The notes under the pieces: model-generated
The model's input: only the letters and a program-made list of their open reading frames with translations
Databases searched by the model: none
What the model was told of the DNA's origin: nothing
Made by a program: the position numbers and the translations under genes
Assembly: GCA_029932445.1 (NCBI GenBank)
Contig: JAOZQB010000114.1
Location: 1 to 9,497, forward strand
DNA from: Bacteroidales bacterium
Lineage (GTDB): Bacteria; Bacteroidota; Bacteroidia; Bacteroidales; JAADGE01
Direction of reading: 5' to 3'
Length of the DNA: 9,497 bases
Part shown: piece after piece, positions 1 to 5,568 of the stretch
Layout of the letters: every line of letters begins with the position of its first letter
Numbering within the stretch: the first letter of the stretch is position 1

Positions 1-340
1 CTCATATCTCTAATCTCATATCAAAAATATTAACAAAAAGAAAGTCATATAAAAAATAACAACGTTTTAGACTTTATAAACAGACACTAATTAATATTAT
101 TAACATCGTGAAAAATATAACATACTAAGAGAAACTTTGAGGTCTTTGCGTGAGATTATCTTTTATTTCATGCAAAAAACACCAAGAATTGTGCAAAGAA
201 TAAGTTATTTTAATTTTCAAGTGAATTATTATTAAAATGCCTGATTCGATAAATCTTTTCGTCAAAAACCTTAAATCAAATTTGATTTTGGTTCTTTTTT
301 TGTATCTTTACAAAGTATTATTACATAAAACCTTAATCAA
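1..340. other. Gene-free AT-rich region upstream of the PKD lipoprotein
   Basis: I find no convincing coding frame here. The octamer CTCATATC occurs twice near the left edge (1-8 and 15-22). A short imperfect inverted repeat, TCTTTGC at 143-149 and GCAAAGA at 193-199, lies in a stretch with repeated CTTTG words, a style I often associate with Bacteroidota intergenic DNA. The right end (about 281-310) looks like the promoter for the next gene. Nothing else is recognisable. Confidence 0.5.
281..310 (+). promoter_or_regulatory. Predicted Bacteroidota-type promoter for the PKD lipoprotein gene
   Basis: A TTTG at 281-284 could be the -33 element. It is followed, after an 18-nt spacer, by TATCTTTA at 303-310, a 7-of-8 match to the TAnnTTTG -7 box. 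Transcription would start near 317 and leave a leader of about 25 nt before the ATG at 341. The LRR gene downstream is probably read from the same promoter, because no second promoter is visible in the 27-nt gap. Confidence 0.45.
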
Positions 341-1291
341 ATGAAAACAAACGTACAACTTAAGCTGATAAGCTTTATTATTCCCGTATTTGTAATTTTC
401 CTTGCCGTTACTCTGTCAAACTGTAAAGGACATGTGGAAATTTTCGGTATTACCGACAGTGTTGAAAATTGCTCTGCTCCCTATGTTGTTTATTTTTATC
501 CGGATGCCGCACATCGAACCAAAGATCTTGAATATACATGGAATTTTGGTGATAATACAAATTCGCATGATCAAGAACCGGTTCATATTTATCAAGAGGA
601 AGGAATTTATCAAGTCACATTATCAATTAAACAAAATAAATCTTTCGATTCTAAAAGTATTACTTTGTATTTAACGGCAGATTCCACAGCTGCTTATTCT
701 GATTTTGATTATGCTTCTTACAGCGATTCTCTTTGGGCTCCGGCTAATGTTGAATTTCAGAATTATTCAAAACATGCAACTTCCTTTCTTTGGGAATTTG
801 GTGACGGTGATACTTCAACGGTTGAAAATCCGACACATGTTTTTCAATCCCAAGGGACTTATACGTGCTTATTGAATGCTATTTGCAACAGCGACACATC
901 TAAATTCTCACGCCAAATGATTATTAAACCACCTCCGACGGATATTCTTGTTGACGAAGTTACTGTTTGGTTACCGGACACTTATATAGGTGCAGATGTT
1001 TGGGTTGATTTATGGTATGCAGGACATCATGAAAAAGAAAGCAGCCATACAAGTTCTACGGCATCATTTCCTGTTACTTTTCCGATGACGCAAAATTTAT
1101 ATTGGTTTAACGGAACCTATAATTCCGACAATTTAGAATTTGAGATCTGGTCAAGTTTGGATAATGCGGCACCGATTACAACCTTCAGAATTGAAGCACG
1201 CGATTTGCAAAGTGATTTTTACCCGACATTAATTTCTTTTGACGACGGGTACGGAAGAAAATTAGAAGCCAAATTAGAATACAGACAATAA
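341..1291 (+). CDS. Lipoprotein with two PKD domains, function unknown
   Basis: This is a 316-residue protein. Its N-terminus is a lipoprotein-type signal: a hydrophobic stretch at about residues 9-25, then LSNC with the candidate lipidated Cys28. Asn just before the Cys is less usual. Two PKD (polycystic kidney disease) Ig-like modules follow at about 38-112 and 122-197. Each carries the hallmark motif, WNFGDN at 67-72 and WEFGDGD at 151-157, followed by an H[IV][YF]..(E/Q)G.Y strand. PKD domains are usually extracellular adhesion or spacer modules. Residues 200-316 form a separate beta-rich region (VTVWLPD, DVWVDLWYAG) that I do not recognise. There is no T9SS tail, so lipid anchoring is the likely surface attachment. 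The gene sits 27 nt upstream of the LRR gene and probably shares its transcript. The specific function is unknown. Confidence 0.85.
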   Translation: MKTNVQLKLISFIIPVFVIFLAVTLSNCKGHVEIFGITDSVENCSAPYVVYFYPDAAHRTKDLEYTWNFGDNTNSHDQEPVHIYQEEGIYQVTLSIKQNKSFDSKSITLYLTADSTAAYSDFDYASYSDSLWAPANVEFQNYSKHATSFLWEFGDGDTSTVENPTHVFQSQGTYTCLLNAICNSDTSKFSRQMIIKPPPTDILVDEVTVWLPDTYIGADVWVDLWYAGHHEKESSHTSSTASFPVTFPMTQNLYWFNGTYNSDNLEFEIWSSLDNAAPITTFRIEARDLQSDFYPTLISFDDGYGRKLEAKLEYRQ

Positions 1292-1318
1292 ACGTTTTAA
1301 CTTTTTAAATTAATAATT

Positions 1319-2242
1319 ATGAAGCTAATTTTAAAATATCTTTTTGCTGCTTTTTTTTCAATCATTCTGTCAGGAAATATTTCAGCACAATCAACCGACC
1401 GTGATTGGTGGGACTCTTTATCCCCGGCATGGAAAAAAGTGATTCAAAAACAACATTTTAAAGGGAAAGATATAACACCTACCGACGAGCAACTTCAAGA
1501 AATCGGGAAAATGGTTTTTTTGGACATTGAAAATAACAAAGACATTAAAACCTTAGCTCCTGCCGAAGCTTTACAGTTGCTTGAAATTATTAAAGCCGGA
1601 AACAGCGGCTTACAAAGTTTAGACGGAATCGACGGGTTAATTAATCTGAAAGAAATTGATTGTTCCGATAATGATAATATCAATTCCGTTATTCCGCTTT
1701 CTTATTTAAATAATCTTGAAAAAGTAAATTGCGGAAATACGATGGTGAAAAGTTTGGTTCCGTTGCGTAATTTAGAAAAATTAAGAGATTTAGACGTTCA
1801 TTATACAACCATTGTTGATTTAAGAATTTTAAAAGATTTAAAAAAACTCACAACGCTGGATGTTTCTCAAAATATTTCTCTTTTTTCTCTTGACGGAGTA
1901 AATTATATGCCCGAATTGATGTATTTAAATTGCAGTGAAAGTAATGTTGATAATTTGACACCTTTATCCAAATTAAAAAATCTTCAACGTTTGGATTGTT
2001 CAAAAACTAAAGTGGAATCTTTGCGACCGATTCAATTAGTTAAAAGTCTGCAAGATATTGATTGCTCCGGTTCTAAAATAAAAGCTAAAAGTTTGGATTA
2101 TCTCATAGGGCTTCCTTATTTATTAATGTTACGAGCAAAAAATATTGATATAACGGATTCGGAAGCTAAAGAATTTGAAAATCTCCTGCAAAAACGAAAT
2201 CCGAATGCAACAATTATTATTATTCCGAAAAAAAAGAAATAA
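1319..2242 (+). CDS. Exported leucine-rich-repeat protein (internalin-like repeats)
   Basis: This is a 307-residue protein with a Sec signal peptide (hydrophobic core about 5-18, likely cleavage after ISA at 23). A short helical stretch with a DRDWWDSLSPAWKK segment follows. About eight leucine-rich repeats of 21-23 residues then run from about 98 to 280, with the pattern LxxLxxLxxLDCSxTxVxSLxPL. This is the short LRR_4/internalin-like class that forms curved protein-binding solenoids. Several repeats carry Cys at the same position (IDCS, VNCG, LNCS, LDCS, IDCS), which would stack as a Cys column. The C-terminus is a basic lysine tail (IIIPKKKK) with no T9SS sorting domain or lipobox, so a periplasmic location is most likely. 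It is probably co-transcribed with the PKD lipoprotein. The binding partner is unknown. Confidence 0.85.
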   Translation: MKLILKYLFAAFFSIILSGNISAQSTDRDWWDSLSPAWKKVIQKQHFKGKDITPTDEQLQEIGKMVFLDIENNKDIKTLAPAEALQLLEIIKAGNSGLQSLDGIDGLINLKEIDCSDNDNINSVIPLSYLNNLEKVNCGNTMVKSLVPLRNLEKLRDLDVHYTTIVDLRILKDLKKLTTLDVSQNISLFSLDGVNYMPELMYLNCSESNVDNLTPLSKLKNLQRLDCSKTKVESLRPIQLVKSLQDIDCSGSKIKAKSLDYLIGLPYLLMLRAKNIDITDSEAKEFENLLQKRNPNATIIIIPKKKK

Positions 2243-2250
2243 AAACTTAT

Positions 2251-2285
2251 TAAAATCATCAGAGCGAAATTCTCCGGTGATTTTA
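2251..2285. terminator. Bidirectional hairpin terminator between convergent genes
   Basis: The arms are 2251-2264 and 2272-2285, a 14-position stem with one mismatch and one G-U pair around a 7-nt loop (2265-2271). The stem base is A/T-only on both sides, so transcripts from either strand end the stem in a U run. It lies between the stop of the plus-strand LRR gene (2242) and the end of the minus-strand exporter gene. The last three stem bases (2283-2285) are that gene's stop codon. Confidence 0.7.
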
Positions 2286-2771
2286 ATCTTTCAACTTCAT
2301 AGCAAAATCTTTCCCTAAAATTAATAAGGGAGAGGCAACACCAATCGTAATTGCAAGCAATATAAATAAAGTCGTAAAACCGTTTGAAAAGATTGAATTA
2401 AGAGCTATATTTCGATTAATCTCATCCTCACCGAAAAAGGTAAACATTCGCATCCCTAATATCGTTTTATAGGCAAAATAACCGGGAATCATCGGAATAA
2501 TAGAAGGAATTCCGAAAACAACAATCGGTTTATGAATTTTATACGCAAACGGAATACTGAAAATTCCTACGAATAAAGATGCAAAAAATGTAGCAATAAC
2601 AATATTAAAATCGTAATTTAAGAATAAAAATTTTACAAAGCCTGCTGCTAATCCTAATATCAATATCGGAATCACAACTTTTCGAGGGACATTAAACAGA
2701 ATTCCGAAGCCGACGGCTGCAATTCCTGACCAAAAAGCATTTTCTGCCAAAGAAAAATACACGTTTTCCAT
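2283..2771 (-). CDS. yjjB: ThrE/YjjB-type exporter subunit (DUF3815 half)
   Basis: This is a 162-residue, almost entirely hydrophobic protein with about five predicted membrane spans (about 11-27, 32-52, 56-78, 85-104, 130-152). The signature IIPMIPGYFAYKTI at 91-104 matches the small C-terminal half of the threonine/serine exporter family. E. coli YjjB has nearly the same length. In E. coli, YjjP and YjjB act together and have been linked to succinate export; in Corynebacterium the fused protein ThrE exports threonine and serine. The substrate here cannot be read from sequence. The ATG follows the stop codon of the partner gene with no intervening base, which indicates translational coupling and an obligate pair. 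Confidence 0.85.
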   Translation of the reverse strand: MENVYFSLAENAFWSGIAAVGFGILFNVPRKVVIPILILGLAAGFVKFLFLNYDFNIVIATFFASLFVGIFSIPFAYKIHKPIVVFGIPSIIPMIPGYFAYKTILGMRMFTFFGEDEINRNIALNSIFSNGFTTLFILLAITIGVASPLLILGKDFAMKLKD

Positions 2772-3548
2772 TTACATAAAATTATTAATATTAAACATGA
2801 CCATAACGGTAATAATTCCTAATCCGATAGCTAAAACCGTAATAAATCCGCTTACAAATCGTACAATTCCGTTTAAAATGTGATTATTAAATAAATCAAT
2901 AAAAGAATTTATTAACGGCACACCGGGAACTAAAAATAAAACTGATGTCGCCAAAGCCACTTGCGGCTCATGTCCGATATTCCACAGAATCCCCAAAGAA
3001 GAAACTAATGATGCAAATACGGCCGACAAATACGTTCTTGCATAAGAATTTACATTGAGCCGTGCAGCTGTTTTAGAAACAAGCATACCAACAAGTGTCG
3101 CAATAAATGCAACAAACATATTCAGATAATCTCCGCCGAATAATTTAGCAAAACCGGCACCCGCCAAACTGACGGTTAATAATTCTGCCCAAAACGGATA
3201 TCGTTTCTCATTTTTAACCGTTTCAATACGGCTCTTTATTTTATCATAATCCCAATGCTTAGCTTCAGCAGTCCAACTGAGACGACTGATTACGGCTACA
3301 ACGGAAAAATTAATTTTATATTTCGGAATTTGACTGACCCTTGTATAATTTTCTTCCGTTAACTTATCCGTCAAAGTCATTGTTATTGACTTATGACTTA
3401 TAAGTGCATGTGATTCAAAATTAAGAGCAGATGCAAATCTGTTAACAGAACCTATTACACGTTTGGTATTAGCACCTGAACTCATCATTAAAGAACAAAT
3501 TTCAGATAATAATGCAATTGATTTTTTAATATTTTTTTTATCAGGCAT
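2772..3548 (-). CDS. yjjP: ThrE/YjjP-type exporter subunit (DUF1212 half)
   Basis: This 258-residue protein is close to the E. coli YjjP length. A soluble N-terminal part of about 115 residues contains the family motif LMMSSGANTKRV at 20-31, followed by a predicted alpha/beta region. About five membrane spans follow (about 120-137, 142-160, 170-190, 198-218, 228-252). The conserved LVPGVPLINSFIDL lies at 206-219. It pairs with the adjoining YjjB-like gene to make the split form of the threonine/serine (or dicarboxylate) exporter in the inner membrane. The ATG at 3548 places the SSGA motif at the usual distance from the N-terminus. A TAnnTTTG promoter lies about 26 nt upstream on the minus strand. 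Family assignment is firm; the substrate is not. Confidence 0.87.
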   Translation of the reverse strand: MPDKKNIKKSIALLSEICSLMMSSGANTKRVIGSVNRFASALNFESHALISHKSITMTLTDKLTEENYTRVSQIPKYKINFSVVAVISRLSWTAEAKHWDYDKIKSRIETVKNEKRYPFWAELLTVSLAGAGFAKLFGGDYLNMFVAFIATLVGMLVSKTAARLNVNSYARTYLSAVFASLVSSLGILWNIGHEPQVALATSVLFLVPGVPLINSFIDLFNNHILNGIVRFVSGFITVLAIGLGIITVMVMFNINNFM

Positions 3549-3573
3549 ATTATATTTTGATAAATATATTTTG

Positions 3574-3581
3574 CAAAGGTA
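3574..3581 (-). promoter_or_regulatory. Predicted -7 box for the exporter gene pair
   Basis: Read on the minus strand, this is TACCTTTG followed by CA, an exact match to the Bacteroidota TAnnTTTG -7 element. Transcription would start near 3567, about 20 nt before the yjjP-like ATG. No clear TTTG -33 element is visible at the expected distance. A second exact TACCTTTG on the same strand lies at 3703-3710, at the edge of the inverted repeat, and could be an alternative, more distal start. Confidence 0.45.
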
Positions 3582-3709
3582 TTTTTAAAATAATTTTAAC
3601 CCATACTATTCATGAAAATTATAAATTCAATATCTATTTTGCTTTTAAGCAGATAATTTTGTCAAAAAGACAATAAGCAAAATTTGGGGATAAAATTTTC
3701 ACCAAAGGT

Positions 3710-3805
3710 ACGTTTTTCTCAGTCTGCCTCATCGTTGCAAGCCCTTTGCTGTATCAATATACAACAGCATGACTTGTCGCCTTGATGCAGACTGAGAAAA
3801 ATCGT
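3710..3805. repeat. Long imperfect inverted repeat, possible interspersed element
   Basis: Two perfect 15-nt arms, 3713-3727 and 3787-3801 (TTTTTCTCAGTCTGC and its complement), enclose 59 nt. The outer ends extend by ACG/CGT (3710-3712 and 3803-3805) with one bulged T at 3802. Inside, the pairing continues in steps: ATC/GAT at 3731-3733 and 3784-3786, CAAG/CTTG at 3738-3741 and 3773-3776, and TGCTGT/ACAGCA at 3747-3752 and 3764-3769. The whole element could fold into one long hairpin on either strand. T runs lie on the 5' arm and A runs on the 3' arm, opposite to an intrinsic terminator. It may be a MITE-like or REP-like interspersed repeat, or a structured RNA. No transposase or clear target duplication is visible. 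Confidence 0.6.
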
Positions 3806-3863
3806 ATGAATAATGCGGGTTAATAAAATTTCATATTAAAAATTCAGTTTAAAATAAAAATCG

Positions 3864-3871
3864 TAACTTTG
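3864..3871 (+). promoter_or_regulatory. Predicted -7 box driving the riboswitch and B12 operon
   Basis: TAACTTTG, followed by CA, is an exact TAnnTTTG match. The expected transcription start (about 3876-3878) coincides with the first paired bases of the riboswitch P1 stem, which supports the assignment. The -33 region is weak: only a GTTT at 3847-3850 at non-ideal spacing. Confidence 0.55.
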
Positions 3872-3873
3872 CA

Positions 3874-4035
3874 TTGATACGGTCTCAATTTTGAGTTAAC
3901 AGGGAATGTCGTGAAAATCGGCAACAGTTCCCGCTGCTGTAATCTTCAATGTTTTGAACATTTTGCCACTGCTGAAACATTCAGACGGGAAGGCGTTTAA
4001 AATACGGAGTAAGTCAGAAGACCTGCCGTCATCAA
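3874..4035 (+). ncRNA. Cobalamin (adenosylcobalamin-type) riboswitch aptamer
   Basis: The hallmark conserved blocks appear in the right order. They are AGGGAA at 3901-3906, CCCGCTGCTGTAA at 3930-3942, GCCACTG at 3965-3971, GGGAAGGCG at 3987-3995, and the B12-box AGTCAGAAGACCTGCC at 4012-4027. A closing P1 stem can be drawn between 3874-3882 (TTGATACGG) and 4026-4035 (CCGTCATCAA), with one bulged C at 4030. Binding of cobalamin to such leaders lowers expression of downstream B12-uptake genes. The genes downstream here, a BtuB-like receptor and a BtuG-like lipoprotein, fit that role. The aptamer ends 111 nt before the first gene's ATG. Confidence 0.95.
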
Positions 4036-4042
4036 CTTTGGT

Positions 4043-4107
4043 TTTGCAGTCTGCGGCGAACGGACAAGCAAATTCGATGTTTTTCTCGCCTCATCGTTTT
4101 CTGCAAA
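4043..4107 (+). promoter_or_regulatory. Putative expression platform of the cobalamin riboswitch
   Basis: Several mutually exclusive or nested pairings can be drawn in the leader after the aptamer. TTTGCAG at 4043-4049 pairs with CTGCAAA at 4101-4107. GGCGA at 4055-4059 pairs with TCGCC at 4086-4090. CGATG at 4075-4079 pairs with CATCG at 4092-4096, followed by TTTT at 4097-4100. The last could act as a weak terminator, and the longer hairpin could set access to the downstream start. Sequence alone does not decide between transcriptional and translational control. About 40 nt of AT-rich leader then runs to the ATG at 4147. Confidence 0.4.
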
Positions 4108-4146
4108 TCAAATTTTAATTAATCTGTTAAAACTTGTGTTTTGTTT

Positions 4147-5556
4147 ATGAAAACAATACTAATTCTGTTTTTTTTAATTATATTTGCTTATACCGTTAAT
4201 GCTCAATACATTACGGAAGTTATTGATTACACTCCCGCACCCGGACAATTTATAAACACGGATGCATACGGAAGTTCCGATGCCGCACAAACAATTATCG
4301 GAAGCAGAAACGGGCTGGTGAGTTTGGGAGCATTCGGCGGATACATTATCTTCAAATTTGAAAATCCGGTTGAAAATAATCCGGATAATCCTTACGGAAT
4401 TGATTTTACCGTTTTCGGAAATACAAGCAGTGAAAATGCCGAGCCGGCAACGGTTTTTGTTATGAAAGATGAAAATAATAACGGTATTCCTGATGATACC
4501 TGGTATGAACTTGCCGGCAGTGATTATTATTTTTCAAATACCGCTCATACTTATGAAATAACATACACCAATCCGCAGCAATCGACAGCAAGCGATGTTC
4601 CGTGGTCAGATAATTCGGGAGAAAACGGTTTTGTGTATGCAAATGATTATCACACACAGCCCTACTACCCGATGTCCGATTATTTTCCGGCTATTAATCA
4701 AGACAACTATACTTTATACGGAACAAAAATAAAAGCTGCCGTTGATTTATCCGATGCAACAAATATTCGTTCATATCAAAGAGTTTTCGGATATGCCGAC
4801 AATCATATCAGAGGAAATGCAAATTCATTTTTGCCGGATAATCCTTACACAAAAGAAATTGAAAATGCCGGCGGCGATGCGTTTGATATTTCATGGGCTG
4901 TTGATATTGACGGCAATTACGTTAATTTAGATGAAATTGATTTCATAAAAGTGCAATGTGCCGTAAATGCAAATATGGCTTGGTTAGGAGAAGTTTCAAC
5001 AGAAATTTCCGGTGCGCTTGATATTGCCCCGAATACTTCCGTCAACGGACAGGAAGATTTGATTGTAATTAAAGATTTACCCCGAACAATTTATATTAAT
5101 CAAGAATATCCGATTGAAGTTTTTGCATTCAATAAAGGGCGATTATTAAGCAATCAAAATATCGCTGTTTCTGTTGATTTACCCGGTGCTTTTATTGATG
5201 AAAATAATATTCTGACTTGCAGTGAAACAGGAACATTGACAATTACGGCTTCTTTTTCGGAAAATCCGGAAATTTCTTCAAGCATGACAGTTACGGTTAC
5301 GGAAGCCGTCAATTTAGAAAATACAAATAATAATAATATTTTAATATATCCGAACCCGACACATTTAAAGTTTCAAATAAGCGGAACAAATAATGCAAAC
5401 ATCAGAATATCTGATATTTCCGGAAAGGAAGTTATGACCTTGCATAATTATTCAAACAATACGGTCATTGATATTTCAAGTTTAAAACCGGGAATTTATT
5501 TTTTGGAAATAATTGAAAGTAAAACCCGAATTATAAAAAAACTAATCATTAATTAA
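4147..5556 (+). CDS. T9SS-secreted surface protein, first gene of the B12-uptake operon
   Basis: This 469-residue protein starts at ATG 4147; a TTG two codons upstream is in frame but adds nothing. A Sec signal peptide (hydrophobic core about 4-15) is probably cleaved after VNA at 19. Residues 20-300 are a beta-rich domain typical of Bacteroidota cell-surface proteins, with a GGYIIFKFENPV strand, an acidic DENNNGIPDDTW loop resembling a calcium site, and FGNTSSENAEPATV. Residues about 302-387 look like a bacterial Ig-like (Big_2) domain. Residues 398-469 form a type A T9SS C-terminal sorting domain (ILIYPNP, ISDISGKEV, LKPGIYFLEI, ending KKLIIN). The protein should cross the outer membrane through the Por machinery and be displayed on the surface or released. 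The biochemical role is unknown. Its place directly under the cobalamin riboswitch, 12 nt before btuB, suggests a part in capturing cobamides or their carriers. Confidence 0.85.
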   Translation: MKTILILFFLIIFAYTVNAQYITEVIDYTPAPGQFINTDAYGSSDAAQTIIGSRNGLVSLGAFGGYIIFKFENPVENNPDNPYGIDFTVFGNTSSENAEPATVFVMKDENNNGIPDDTWYELAGSDYYFSNTAHTYEITYTNPQQSTASDVPWSDNSGENGFVYANDYHTQPYYPMSDYFPAINQDNYTLYGTKIKAAVDLSDATNIRSYQRVFGYADNHIRGNANSFLPDNPYTKEIENAGGDAFDISWAVDIDGNYVNLDEIDFIKVQCAVNANMAWLGEVSTEISGALDIAPNTSVNGQEDLIVIKDLPRTIYINQEYPIEVFAFNKGRLLSNQNIAVSVDLPGAFIDENNILTCSETGTLTITASFSENPEISSSMTVTVTEAVNLENTNNNNILIYPNPTHLKFQISGTNNANIRISDISGKEVMTLHNYSNNTVIDISSLKPGIYFLEIIESKTRIIKKLIIN

Positions 5557-5568
5557 TCGTATCATTTC

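Noticed and set aside
1..340. CRISPR, phage attachment site or small RNA in the left intergenic region
   Set aside because: Only an 8-nt repeat and a weak inverted repeat are present, with no regular spacing and no stable structured element.
3710..3805. Inverted repeat as an intrinsic terminator
   Set aside because: T runs are on the 5' arm and A runs on the 3' arm on both strands, so the stem is not followed by a U tract. It also lies upstream of both flanking transcription units, not after a gene.
4141..4146. TTG start at 4141 for the T9SS protein
   Set aside because: ATG 4147, two codons later, begins a standard signal peptide (MKTILILFF).
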